This document shows positions 33,709-43,211 of a stretch of 64,000 nucleotides of DNA, piece by piece. A program made the position numbers and the translations under genes. Within the stretch, counting starts at the first letter, position 1. Each line of letters starts with the position of its first letter. The notes below the pieces were generated by a model that saw only the letters and a program-made list of their open reading frames with translations, made no database searches and was not told where the DNA came from. Source of the stretch: UBA7867 sp964579205 (GTDB lineage: Bacteria; Bacillota; Clostridia; Christensenellales; UBA1242); NCBI GenBank assembly GCA_964579205.1, contig CAZOFH010000001.1:1-64000 (forward strand), read 5' to 3'.

Positions 33709-35310
33709 TTACTTGGCAAAATTTACCGAACGAACCTCTCTGATTACGTTGACTTTGATAACGCCCGGATATTCCATTTGCTCCTCGATTGCCTTGGCAA
33801 TGTCGCGAGACAAAATATCCATATCGGTATCAGAAATCATCTCAGGTTTGACAGCCACGCGTATCTCACGGCCAGCCTGAATGGCAAAAGCCTTTTCTAC
33901 ACCCTTGAAAGAATTGGCAATCTCCTCTAATTTTTGCAAGCGGTGAATATAACTCTCGAGTGACTCGCGTCTTGCCCCCGGACGACTACTAGAAATCGCA
34001 TCTGCAGCCTGCACGAGCATAGCCTCAAGACAGGTAAACTCGACATCTCCGTGGTGCGCCTCAATACAGTTGATGACCTTGTCATTCTCCTTATACTTGC
34101 GCGCGAGTTGTACACCCAAAGTCACATGAGTCCCCTCTTGCTGATAGTCGACAGCCTTACCAATGTCGTGCAAGAAACCACCGCGCTTGGCGATTTTTTC
34201 ATCACAACCGAGTTCAGCAGCCATAATACCCGCTAGATATGCGACCTCGATAGAATGCTTGAGAACGTTTTGCCCATAACTCGTACGGTACTTGAGCCTA
34301 CCCATAGTCTTGACTAATTCAGAATGCAAGCCCATAATGCCTACTTCCATCACGGCAGCCTCACCGGCCTCTTTGATCTCATTGTCTAGGTCTTTGCGCG
34401 TCTTGGCAACAATCTCCTCAATACGCCCCGGGTGAATACGCCCGTCTTGAATCAATTTGTTGATAGAAATCCTAGCGACCTCGCGTCTAATTGGGTCAAA
34501 GCCAGACACGACAATCACCTCAGGAGTGTCATCAATAATTAGGTCAATACCGGTCGCCTGCTCCAATGCCTTTATATTGCGCCCCTCTCTACCGATTAGG
34601 CGCCCTTTCATCTCGTCATTAGGCAACTCAATAGTTGTGATAGTAGCATCACTCGTTAGGTCTGCAGAATACTTTTGTATAGCATTACATATGATTTCGG
34701 TCGCAGTTTTGTGAGCATTGTCCTTTGCCTCGTCCGTGATTTGCTTGACCATAATGTTTGCCTCACGCTTCGCCTCATCAGTAATCTGCTCTACTAGCAT
34801 CTGTTTTGCCTCGTCTTGCGTCATTCTAGCATTGCGCTCTAGCATCTTGCTCGCTTCGGCTTTTTTGGCAATAATTTCTTCCTCCTGACTAGCGATCGCC
34901 TTTTCCCTAGCCTCGAGTTTTTCTTTGAACTTTTCCAAGTTCGCATTTTTGTTCTCTAGGCTCTGCTCTCTGTTGTTGATAAATTCTTCTCTCTGCAAGT
35001 AGCGATTATTCAATTTTTCGATTTCATTCCTACGCAGTTTTAATTCATTTTCGGTCTCAGTCTTGATTTTGAGAGACTCTTCTTGCGCAGAAAGCCTAGC
35101 CTCTTTTTGAATTGTCTTGGCTTCTAAATGAGCATCCTCTATAATTTTTGATGCGGAACACTTGGCATTATTAAGTTTTTTCAAAAATACCATACGAAAA
35201 ATCAGCATTCCGACAACGGCACCCACGATAGCGCAACCCACTATCAAAAGCACCAATATTGCGGTATTCATTTGGAGACCAAGCAATCCCAAATTAATGG
35301 TATTTTGCAT
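33709..35310 (-). CDS. rny: Ribonuclease Y
   Basis: 533 residues. N-terminal membrane helix (about 15-40), a long coiled coil rich in Lys/Glu/Ala (about 45-215), KH domain (about 220-285; GRLIGREGRNIKALEQATG) and HD domain (about 345-440; FLHDIGKAVD). It is the membrane-bound endonuclease that initiates mRNA decay in Firmicutes. Start ATG 35310 behind GAGGGAA. The recA-rny order matches many Firmicutes. Confidence 0.96.
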   Translation of the reverse strand: MQNTINLGLLGLQMNTAILVLLIVGCAIVGAVVGMLIFRMVFLKKLNNAKCSASKIIEDAHLEAKTIQKEARLSAQEESLKIKTETENELKLRRNEIEKLNNRYLQREEFINNREQSLENKNANLEKFKEKLEAREKAIASQEEEIIAKKAEASKMLERNARMTQDEAKQMLVEQITDEAKREANIMVKQITDEAKDNAHKTATEIICNAIQKYSADLTSDATITTIELPNDEMKGRLIGREGRNIKALEQATGIDLIIDDTPEVIVVSGFDPIRREVARISINKLIQDGRIHPGRIEEIVAKTRKDLDNEIKEAGEAAVMEVGIMGLHSELVKTMGRLKYRTSYGQNVLKHSIEVAYLAGIMAAELGCDEKIAKRGGFLHDIGKAVDYQQEGTHVTLGVQLARKYKENDKVINCIEAHHGDVEFTCLEAMLVQAADAISSSRPGARRESLESYIHRLQKLEEIANSFKGVEKAFAIQAGREIRVAVKPEMISDTDMDILSRDIAKAIEEQMEYPGVIKVNVIREVRSVNFAK

Positions 35311-35479
35311 TGGTTGTTCCCTCTCGATATATTTAGTCTCAAAAATGTTTGGCACACTGCCAACATTTTACATATTAATTGTAAATTATTATAATCAAAA
35401 AGTCAAGTCAAATATAAAAATAATGTATTCAACCGAAAGTTAATTATTACCACAATCAAAAAGACTAAAACCAAAAGGC

Positions 35480-36514
35480 CTAATTTGGGTCTGCGCTGAT
35501 AGTTTTTTCCTCACCGATACGCTTTTTGGGTGCGTAAAAATCACTGATTCTATCCTGCAATTCGTTTGCAATGCTCGGGTTGGCAACCAAAAACTGCTTT
35601 ACATTCTCTTTGCCCTGACCAATTTTTTCATCGTTGTAAGAGAACCAGCTGCCGCTCTTTTCGATAATGCCAGACTCGAGTGCTAGGTCTAGTAGACAGC
35701 CCTCCTTGCTAATACCCTTGCCGTAAATTATGTCGAATTCGCAAGTCCTAAATGGAGGAGCCAACTTGTTTTTGACCACTTTAACCCTAGTGCGATTACC
35801 AATGGCGTCTGTGCCGTCTTTTATCGTGTCAGCCTTTCTCACATCTAGGCGGATACTAGAGTAAAATTTGAGCGCCTTACCGCCCGTGGTAGTCTCAGGG
35901 TTGCCGAACATTACCCCCACCTTCTCTCGCAACTGGTTGATAAAAATCACACATACATTAGACTTATTAATATAAGCGGTCAATTTGCGCATTGCTTGGC
36001 TCATCAATCTAGCCAAAAGCCCTACGTGAGCATCCCCCATTTCGCCGTCCAACTCCGCCTTTGGGGTGAGTGCTGCGACTGAGTCGATAACGACCAAATC
36101 AATACTACCACTCTTGACCAAACTCTCGGTAATGTCGAGTGCCTGCTCGCCGTTGTCTGGCTGCGAAATATACAGGTCATTGATATTGACACCGAGATTC
36201 GCCGCATACACAGGGTCGAGAGCATGCTCAGCATCAATAAATGCAGCAGTGCACCCCATCTTTTGCGCCTCTGCGACTACGTGGAGTGCTACAGTAGTCT
36301 TACCCGACGACTCAGGACCATAAATCTCTACAATACGCCCGCGCGGCATACCCCCGATCCCCAGTGCCAAATCTAGAGTGAGACACCCAGTAGGGATGGT
36401 ATCTACCACTTGATGCACATTGTCGCCCAAACGCATAATAGCACCCTTACCAAACTGCTTTTCGATCTGAGCCATCAACTGCTCCAAGTTCTTTGCTTTT
36501 TCCAAATTATCCAT
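35480..36514 (-). CDS. recA: Recombinase RecA
   Basis: 344 residues. Walker A GPESSGKTT, the core with IDAEHALDP and LVVIDSVAAL (Walker B), DNA-binding loop 2 around MFGNPETTTGGKALKFY, and a C-terminal domain with EKIGQGKENVKQFL. It forms filaments on single-stranded DNA, drives strand exchange and stimulates LexA cleavage. It lies in the common pgsA-cinA-recA-rny order, although the cinA position here is occupied by a degenerate protein. Confidence 0.98.
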   Translation of the reverse strand: MDNLEKAKNLEQLMAQIEKQFGKGAIMRLGDNVHQVVDTIPTGCLTLDLALGIGGMPRGRIVEIYGPESSGKTTVALHVVAEAQKMGCTAAFIDAEHALDPVYAANLGVNINDLYISQPDNGEQALDITESLVKSGSIDLVVIDSVAALTPKAELDGEMGDAHVGLLARLMSQAMRKLTAYINKSNVCVIFINQLREKVGVMFGNPETTTGGKALKFYSSIRLDVRKADTIKDGTDAIGNRTRVKVVKNKLAPPFRTCEFDIIYGKGISKEGCLLDLALESGIIEKSGSWFSYNDEKIGQGKENVKQFLVANPSIANELQDRISDFYAPKKRIGEEKTISADPN

Positions 36515-36543
36515 AATGAAACCTCTTTTGTTAGTATGTTCTA

Positions 36544-36572
36544 ATTATACACCATAATTTCAAATTTACCAA
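36544..36572 (-). promoter_or_regulatory. SigA promoter of recA
   Basis: Minus strand: TTGGTA, 17-base spacer, TATAAT, overlapping the end of the upstream gene. TTAGAACATACTAA follows directly after the -10 box, a place where a LexA operator could sit, but it is not a clean GAAC-N4-GTTC site. Confidence 0.65.
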
Positions 36573-37528
36573 GTGTTTTTGCGAAATTTCTCGAAAATTT
36601 TATATAAAATTAGATAAAAAGCACCTTTTTGCCCATATTTTTGAAAACTTTTGAACGATAAAAGGGCATTTTTGCATTTTGTTTCATCAATAAACGCCAA
36701 AATCAAGCCCTCAGAATTTTGAGTGATAATAGTCAATATGTCAAAATTTTGACTGTGAATGTAGTCACGCGCCTTGTCCAAATTCTTGAAATCACGGTTG
36801 TGCAAAAACTCAATTTGCCCACAGCCTTGCACTCCTAACTGCCCCTCAAAGAGTCGACTCGGAGTGTAGTCTTGGACCAACAAACGCCGCCTCTGGACTC
36901 GCAGCAATTCCAAGATAGCATCCACGAGGTCGCTCGGTGACTCTATGTAGATTTTGTCGCCGAAATGCTGGTACAATTTTTGCTCGATATTACTCAAAAT
37001 TTCGGTATCCGTACTGTCAAAATGCAGCAGAATATCTCCCTTGTCAAAATGGTATGCAAAATTAACATTGCCGACCAAAACATCTCGCGCTATTGTATCG
37101 AGGATTGGCTCTAAATCATAAGAAAATAACTTTATATTGATACTCTCCAAATCGGACTGGAGAAAGTCCTCGGACGAAGCCTGTAATTTATCTACTATCC
37201 CCTGCCCAAAGTCGGCATTGAGAATGTAGCACGACTGCCCACCAGCCTGCGCCCAATAACCGTATTGAGTACGAGTGTAATTTTGTGGCGAAATCGCAGC
37301 ATCTACCGCGGCTTTGACCTTGACTAGCGCATCTTCATCACCAAACGACACAGCGAGTATGGTAGTTTTGCTGACAAATTGAGATAACTTTGTCGTGTCA
37401 AAACTACTATCCAACACACTCACCCCGTCAAAATTTATCCCAAAAATAGCAAAAACACCCATAACGGGCGTTATAGGCATTTTTATATTATTATAATCAT
37501 CACAAATGACCAGAAAATTGGCTATCAT
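36566..37528 (-). CDS. Degenerate CinA-like protein
   Basis: 320 residues against about 410-420 for CinA. The usual N-terminal molybdopterin-binding-like domain is reduced and not recognisable. Residues ~130-195 fit the CinA middle KH-like domain (a DI-L-HFDS strand, then YQHFGDKIYIES, aligning with the familiar LGDYIYG). A C-terminal part begins near VQRRRLLVQDYTPSRLFEG, exactly where CinA has its nucleotide-amidase motif TLATAESCTGGLL. Ser-Cys-Thr-Gly-Gly is replaced by Asp-Tyr-Thr-Pro-Ser, so amidase activity looks lost. It lies between pgsA and recA, the standard cinA position, and overlaps the pgsA stop by 4 bases. Assignment rests mainly on position and partial pattern. Confidence 0.6.
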   Translation of the reverse strand: MIANFLVICDDYNNIKMPITPVMGVFAIFGINFDGVSVLDSSFDTTKLSQFVSKTTILAVSFGDEDALVKVKAAVDAAISPQNYTRTQYGYWAQAGGQSCYILNADFGQGIVDKLQASSEDFLQSDLESINIKLFSYDLEPILDTIARDVLVGNVNFAYHFDKGDILLHFDSTDTEILSNIEQKLYQHFGDKIYIESPSDLVDAILELLRVQRRRLLVQDYTPSRLFEGQLGVQGCGQIEFLHNRDFKNLDKARDYIHSQNFDILTIITQNSEGLILAFIDETKCKNALLSFKSFQKYGQKGAFYLILYKIFEKFRKNTW

Positions 37529-38178
37529 TCCTGTTTTTCATCCTTTTGAGTGATTTTTTCTGCTGAATTTTGTGTACTTTTTGCCTCCGCCTTTTGCATA
37601 AACAAATGCTTATTCTTGACACAGTACTCTACCCCAGAGTAGATAGTCACCAAAGTCGCCACGCCCATCACAACGTAAGCTGCGATGACCAAGATTTGAT
37701 TGATTACGTCACAAGCGGCGTATCCTGTGCCTACAAAAATTCCTTGGGCAATAAACATAAACATTGGAATATAAATGTCAGTGAGCAAGGCTTTGAGTTT
37801 GCCACTATTAGCAGCGGCTAGCACCACTCCTTTGGTGGCGGCAATTTGACGCACGCCATTGATGAGCGAGTCGCGCACGAAAAGGATAGACAGAGCGATC
37901 ACGCCCCAAGGGGCAGCGATAGTGCCGTCCGCAATTATCAAAAAGAAAGCACAGGTGTATAGCATCTTGTCCGCTAGCGGGTCTAGGAGTTTGCCTAAGT
38001 CGGTAACCTCCCCTCGTGCCCTAGCGATTTTGCCGTCGAATAGGTCGGTTAGCGCCGCGGCAATAAATAACACCACAGCCACCACTTTGCCATACGGAAT
38101 AAATGATGCCATATAGAAAAACATCATCACAGGGACTAAAACTATTCTCAGAAATGATAACTTGTTTGGTAAATTCAT
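37525..38178 (-). CDS. pgsA: CDP-diacylglycerol-glycerol-3-phosphate 3-phosphatidyltransferase
   Basis: 217 residues, about five membrane helices. The CDP-alcohol phosphotransferase motif is complete: DLFDGKIARARGEVTDLG then KLLDPLADKM (D-x2-DG-x2-AR-x8-G-x3-D-x3-D). It catalyses the committed step to phosphatidylglycerol at the inner face of the membrane. The C-terminal ~20 residues are polar. Upstream ftsK ends 18 bases away. Confidence 0.94.
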   Translation of the reverse strand: MNLPNKLSFLRIVLVPVMMFFYMASFIPYGKVVAVVLFIAAALTDLFDGKIARARGEVTDLGKLLDPLADKMLYTCAFFLIIADGTIAAPWGVIALSILFVRDSLINGVRQIAATKGVVLAAANSGKLKALLTDIYIPMFMFIAQGIFVGTGYAACDVINQILVIAAYVVMGVATLVTIYSGVEYCVKNKHLFMQKAEAKSTQNSAEKITQKDEKQE

Positions 38179-38195
38179 AAAATCCTCTCAAAAAA

Positions 38196-40949
38196 CTACT
38201 CTTCAGGGAAAAATTCGCCGTCAGAAAATAGTTCATAATATTTATTTTCGTCAATCAAAACTTTGCGCTTGTTTGTGCCATCCGCAGGCGAGATAAAGCC
38301 ATTCATCTCCATTTGGTCAACTATTCTAGCAGCCCTCGCATAACCTACCGAATAACGGCGTTGAATCGCACTAATTGAGGCATTGCCTGACTTGATAAAG
38401 TCAAATAACGCTTTTGGCAAAATTGGGTCGTATTCCACCCCGTCGCCACCATCATCGTCACCTACTCCAGCGCCGCCAGAACCGCTGCCGCCCTTGCCAT
38501 TCATTATCTGCTGGACAATAGCGTCATCATACTCGACCTCATTATTTTTGATGATAAAGTCGACAATGTTGTTGATTTCTTGGTTACTCATATAAGGGCA
38601 CTGAATACGCACAGGCTCGGACATATCTTGAGGGAAATAAAGCATATCACCCTTACCCAAGAGTTTCTCTGCACCACCTTGATTGATAATGGTCATAGAG
38701 TCTTGGTAACTATTGAGCGAGAAAGCAATCCTCGATGGGAGGTTAGTCTTGATAGTACCAGTAATGACATCGACAGAAGGTCTCTGAGTCGCGATGACGA
38801 GGTGGATACCTGCAGCACGGGCAAGTTGCGCAATACGCATAATTTTGTCCTCGAGGTCCTTTTTGCCGAACATCATTAGGTCTGCCAACTCATCGACGAT
38901 AATCACAATTCTAGGTATCTTTGGCTCCCTACCCTTGTACACAGCCTCCAGAGAGTTGTACTCCTCAAAGTTGCGCACCTTGAGACGCTGGAATGTGCCG
39001 AAGCGCTTATCCATCTCAGCGATCGCCCAATCGAATGCATTGAGTGCTTGTTTTGGCTGACAAATCGCCTCAGGAGTATATAGGTGCGGCAAGCCATTAA
39101 AGTTGGAGAATTCCACGCGTTTTGGGTCGATAAGGATGAGTTTTAGGTCATCAGGACCCATTTTGTAGAGCAAACTAATGATGATGATATTCAGACACAC
39201 ACTCTTACCAGAACCTGTAGAACCAGCGACCAGCAAGTGCGGCATAGATGCTAGATTACAGATTTTGATTGAGCCAGAAATATCCTTACCTAGAGCGAAA
39301 GGCAAAGCTGACTTGGTATTGTGAAACTCTGGCGAATCGAGCACATCTTTGAGACCTATAGTCGCCACTTTTTTGTTAGGAATCTCGATACCTACTAGGT
39401 TTTTGCCGGGAATTGGCGCCTCAATTCTGACACCACCAATAGAGCGCATCATCATAGCGATATCGTCGGCGTGCTGCTTGATTTTGTTGACCGAAATACC
39501 TGCAGGCATCTTGATTTCGTACCTTGTGACAGCAGGACCTTGGACAATGCTCTCTACCACGGCAGAAATCTTGAAACTCTCGAGAGTCTCTTCTAGGATA
39601 TGTGCATTTTGCTTGTATTCAGCATCATTGCCGTCCAGTTTGGTCGATTGCGTGGTCAAATAATTGAGCGGCGGACGAACATAAGGACTAGGGCGCTTGT
39701 AAACGGTAGTCGGGCTAGTGGTAGGTTTAGTCTGATGCATCTCTAGCTGCTCCAATTTCTCTTGGTGCACTTTTGGTTTTAGGTCTTGACCAAAGTTGTT
39801 TAGCCCAGTAGGCTTGACATCGTCAAACAGTTTATCCAAATCGCCGAATGACTGAAAGCCTGACTTGCTCCCCATAGAGTTACCCATAGAATTGCTCATA
39901 GGTTTTAGTTCTTCTAACTTTAGATCGGCGTTAAAATTGCTCTGTTTTGGACTATCGCTCACAAAACTGGGTTTTGACATATTAAAGGCAAAATCGGGCT
40001 TCTTTTCAGGAGTCGTGCTAAATGCGCTACTAGGCTGCGAAAAACTAGGAGTTTTGGCAAAATCATTGCTAGATTTTGAGCCATTGTCGTTATTTTTGCG
40101 GAAGTTCTCAAAGGAGTTTTCCTTGGCATTGCTGATGTATTGAGAAATAGTCATCGGCTCAGCATTCTCTTGAGCCTGCTCGTCACGCTTTAGCATAGTG
40201 TCATAATCATCGCCAAAAATCTTTCGTGCGAATCTATCCGCAAAATCGTCAGCACTCCCCTGCTCGCGCTGCTCTTGCGCAGTAAATGCGATACTCTCCT
40301 CCATCTTGGCGGCAGTTTTTTTGCCCGATTTGTTTTCTTTTGCGGCGCCATCTCCCATAATGCTCGCTTTGGCAACCTCGGTGTAATTTTTTGACCCGGT
40401 ATTACGCACAGGATATGAGATAGAACGCTGATTGATTTGCTTGTATTCCTTTTGTTTTAGGTAATAATCTATCATCAAAGCGACGCAGAGAATAGCCAAA
40501 ATTCCGAAGATAATCAATGCCCCTGCCATATTAACCAAAGCGCTAATCCCATATGCAAAAATGCCGGCAAACGCGCCTCCTGGGGTGGTCTTTGCAAAGT
40601 AAACTTCGCTCAAATATTGCCCAAAACTATTGGGGGTCAGGTCGGTAAGCAAAGTTTGCAACACGCAAACTATAATGAAATACAGCCCGAGGAGTGACAA
40701 AAGATAGCGCGTAGAAAGGACGATTTTTTTGCCGCAACAAAACACTACCCCTAGGCACGCTAACATTACGAGTGCGGGATAAAGAGCTAGCCCAAAAGCG
40801 CCTAGTAGCCCAGAGCGAATAAAGGGCAGCCAATTCGTAATAATACAGAAAAGTAATATCAGCGAGACCGATAAAAGTGCGATGCCCCACTTGGTAAAAG
40901 CGGACATAGTCTTTTTTTCGCTCACATTTCTACTCGTGTATCTCTGCAA
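38196..40949 (-). CDS. ftsK: DNA translocase FtsK/SpoIIIE
   Basis: About 917 residues. Four membrane helices in the first ~190 residues, a polar linker (about 200-440) rich in Ser, Asn and Phe, the alpha/beta motor domain (about 450-815) with Walker A AGSTGSGKSV and Walker B VIIVDELADLMM, and a C-terminal winged-helix gamma domain (ISAIQRRYSVGYARAARIVDQ in part) that reads DNA polarity. It moves chromosomal DNA through the division or sporulation septum. I choose TTG 40949, 6 bases after GGAGG; an ATG at 40907 has no site. Confidence 0.94.
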   Translation of the reverse strand: MQRYTSRNVSEKKTMSAFTKWGIALLSVSLILLFCIITNWLPFIRSGLLGAFGLALYPALVMLACLGVVFCCGKKIVLSTRYLLSLLGLYFIIVCVLQTLLTDLTPNSFGQYLSEVYFAKTTPGGAFAGIFAYGISALVNMAGALIIFGILAILCVALMIDYYLKQKEYKQINQRSISYPVRNTGSKNYTEVAKASIMGDGAAKENKSGKKTAAKMEESIAFTAQEQREQGSADDFADRFARKIFGDDYDTMLKRDEQAQENAEPMTISQYISNAKENSFENFRKNNDNGSKSSNDFAKTPSFSQPSSAFSTTPEKKPDFAFNMSKPSFVSDSPKQSNFNADLKLEELKPMSNSMGNSMGSKSGFQSFGDLDKLFDDVKPTGLNNFGQDLKPKVHQEKLEQLEMHQTKPTTSPTTVYKRPSPYVRPPLNYLTTQSTKLDGNDAEYKQNAHILEETLESFKISAVVESIVQGPAVTRYEIKMPAGISVNKIKQHADDIAMMMRSIGGVRIEAPIPGKNLVGIEIPNKKVATIGLKDVLDSPEFHNTKSALPFALGKDISGSIKICNLASMPHLLVAGSTGSGKSVCLNIIIISLLYKMGPDDLKLILIDPKRVEFSNFNGLPHLYTPEAICQPKQALNAFDWAIAEMDKRFGTFQRLKVRNFEEYNSLEAVYKGREPKIPRIVIIVDELADLMMFGKKDLEDKIMRIAQLARAAGIHLVIATQRPSVDVITGTIKTNLPSRIAFSLNSYQDSMTIINQGGAEKLLGKGDMLYFPQDMSEPVRIQCPYMSNQEINNIVDFIIKNNEVEYDDAIVQQIMNGKGGSGSGGAGVGDDDGGDGVEYDPILPKALFDFIKSGNASISAIQRRYSVGYARAARIVDQMEMNGFISPADGTNKRKVLIDENKYYELFSDGEFFPEE

Positions 40950-41062
40950 AGTCAACCTCCAAAATACCTTTTGCAATTCTATTATATTTCTATATTATCA
41001 TTTTTCCCCACAAAACACAAACAAAACGACGGATTTTCTCCGCCGATTAAATTATTTTTTTG

Positions 41063-42328
41063 TCAAATCCCAAAAATCTGAGGCACATTGACCTTGTCTT
41101 CCTTACTTACAATGCTGCTAGTCAGGCATTGGTAGTCAAAATATTTGATAAAAGCGGCATTCATCTGCTCTAGCGTCACTGCATCGATGTGGGCTAATTC
41201 AGCATCCATATCAAAGGTTTCGCCAGTATAAAAATATGTCTCGCCATTCCTAGATGCGCAGGCTGAAATAGTCTGCTGAGACAACACAAGTGAAGTCTTG
41301 ACAATGTTTTTGAAAGTCTCCAATTCTTCGCTCGTAAAGCCTGATTTTTTGACCTTATCCATAGTTTCCTTGATCAATTCTACTACCTTGGTAGCATTCT
41401 TTTCGCTAGCGATAAAATTCACTGCATTTATACCACAATCGCCAAACATACTAGGGGTAGCCCCGATGACGTAGACCAAGCCATACTCTTCGCGCAATTT
41501 TGTAAAGAGACGCGAAGTAGTAGTCGAGCCTAGCGCCAAACGAGCGAGGTTGAATGCCCAACGGTCAGGACTAGATTTTGTCAATCCCCTAAAGCACAAC
41601 ACTCCATAGACTTGGTCAGTGTTTTTGCTCTCAAAAACTTGCCTCTTGGTAATATTGATAGCCTTTTCTTCACCAAAAAACGCTACAGGCACGGCAGGCA
41701 CAAAGGTAGTCTTGATGAGATACTTTTGCACCAAAGCGTCAATGGTATCAAAGTCCACTTTGCCGCACACCGACACAACAATTCGGCTAGGCACGTACCA
41801 CTTATCTCTAAAATCGAGCAGGTCTTGTGTAGTAATTTGCGACACAGATTCCACCGTACCGCCCAAAACATAGTCGTACCCAGTGTTTGGCAGGCTCGAG
41901 ATGACAGAATTTGTCTGCGAAACGCTCTCAAAATCATTCTCGTACATCTCGAGTTCGCTACAAACTACCGTCCTCTCCTTCTCCAATTCTTTTGGGTCAA
42001 AGGTAGAGTTGTACAGACAGTCGCTCATCACGTCAAAAATAGTGTCTAGGTGCTCAGTCAACCCTTGCGCGTGAAAACAGGTGCGGTCATAATCGGTAAA
42101 AGCGTTGATCATAATGCCTAATCTATCAAAAGTCTGATTGATTTGCTGTGATGACCTAGTCTTTGTCCCCTTAAAATACATATGCTCCAAAAGGTGCGCA
42201 ATACCGCGATTTGAGTCGTCCTCATCTCTACCGCCTACTAGGCAGTAGATTTTGACTACTGCGGCAGAAATATTATCATTTTGCTCGTGTACTAGCCTAA
42301 TTCCACAGTCATAAGTTTTGATATTCAT
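41063..42328 (-). CDS. Insulinase-family (M16) zinc peptidase, MlpA-like
   Basis: 421 residues. The inverted zinc motif HxxEH is in HLLEHMYFKGT with the distant Glu in SELEMYEND, so the active half is intact; the second inactive M16 half follows. It resembles Bacillus MlpA (YmxG), a cytoplasmic processing-peptidase homologue. The neighbour order ylxY-M16 matches Bacillus subtilis ylxY-mlpA. Start ATG 42328 behind GGGAGAAAC. Confidence 0.9.
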   Translation of the reverse strand: MNIKTYDCGIRLVHEQNDNISAAVVKIYCLVGGRDEDDSNRGIAHLLEHMYFKGTKTRSSQQINQTFDRLGIMINAFTDYDRTCFHAQGLTEHLDTIFDVMSDCLYNSTFDPKELEKERTVVCSELEMYENDFESVSQTNSVISSLPNTGYDYVLGGTVESVSQITTQDLLDFRDKWYVPSRIVVSVCGKVDFDTIDALVQKYLIKTTFVPAVPVAFFGEEKAINITKRQVFESKNTDQVYGVLCFRGLTKSSPDRWAFNLARLALGSTTTSRLFTKLREEYGLVYVIGATPSMFGDCGINAVNFIASEKNATKVVELIKETMDKVKKSGFTSEELETFKNIVKTSLVLSQQTISACASRNGETYFYTGETFDMDAELAHIDAVTLEQMNAAFIKYFDYQCLTSSIVSKEDKVNVPQIFGI

Positions 42329-42383
42329 TATGTTTCTCCCATAAAAAAATTTACACAAATTCTAGCACTTTGGGTAATCTTTG

Positions 42384-43100
42384 TCAAGCAAATTTGATAG
42401 TCTGTGAGACAGGGGCAACATTAAAATCGTTATCCCGACAAAATTCCAAAATTCGTGGCAGTGCCTGCATTGTATTTTGCGTCGGATGCATCAATATTAG
42501 GTCGCCATTCGCCATATTTTGGGTCGCGCGCGAGTAGATTATCTCGGTGTCCTTGTCCCGCCAATCTATTGTATCACGTGACCACATAATAGTGCTATAC
42601 CCTAGGGCGCGACTAGCCGAAATCGTACTCTCATTGTACGCGCCAGAAGGCGGTGCAAATAGCGTCATAGTCTTGTTTGTATAGGTGGCGACGATTTTGT
42701 GTGTGTTAATTATTTCCTGCTGATTTTGCTCAAAATTTAGTTTGCTATGGTCTTTGTGAAAATAGCCGTGATTGCCAATTTCGTGCCCACGAGCCACGAT
42801 TTTTAGCAAAAGTTCGGGATATTTGCTCACCCAAGACCCGCCGACAAAAAAAGTAGTCTTTACATCGAATTTGTCAAAGGTATCCAGCATACTCTCGAGA
42901 TACTCATTCCCCCAATAAACATTGACCATTAGCGAAACATTATTTTGCTCCGAGTCTCCTTTGTAATACACGCCCTCTATGCTCGGCACAAATACGCTCT
43001 TTATATTATTGTCAAAAGCCAACACCGCGACCGAAACCAACATCAGCACAATGATGCAGTTTACCCCTATATGCATAAAGATTTTTTTTGATTTTGCCAT
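42384..43100 (-). CDS. ylxY: YlxY-type sporulation polysaccharide deacetylase-like protein
   Basis: 238 residues with an N-terminal signal/anchor helix (about 8-28) and a NodB-like domain (about 50-235). The first motif, normally TFDDG, reads LMVNVYWGNEYL: the catalytic Asp-Asp is absent, as is characteristic of the YlxY subgroup, while the metal His residues (GHEIGNHGYFHKDHS) remain. This subgroup is restricted to endospore formers and is probably not an active deacetylase. It sits directly upstream of the M16 peptidase, as in Bacillus. Confidence 0.82.
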   Translation of the reverse strand: MAKSKKIFMHIGVNCIIVLMLVSVAVLAFDNNIKSVFVPSIEGVYYKGDSEQNNVSLMVNVYWGNEYLESMLDTFDKFDVKTTFFVGGSWVSKYPELLLKIVARGHEIGNHGYFHKDHSKLNFEQNQQEIINTHKIVATYTNKTMTLFAPPSGAYNESTISASRALGYSTIMWSRDTIDWRDKDTEIIYSRATQNMANGDLILMHPTQNTMQALPRILEFCRDNDFNVAPVSQTIKFA

Positions 43101-43154
43101 AACAACCTCAAAAATAATATATTATTCTCGCCTATTTTTTATGATATGATATGC

Positions 43155-43183
43155 TTGACAACTTTGCACTTTTTGGTTAAAAT
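43155..43183 (+). promoter_or_regulatory. SigA promoter of the guanylate-kinase-like gene
   Basis: TTGACA, 17-base spacer, TAAAAT, with AAGGAG before the ATG at 43212. Confidence 0.75.
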
Positions 43184-43211
43184 TATATTGAATAGTTACT
43201 AAGGAGAAAAT

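Noticed and set aside
36544..36590. A canonical Bacillus LexA box at recA
   Set aside because: TTAGAACATACTAA is not GAAC-N4-GTTC; kept only as a hint in the operator finding.
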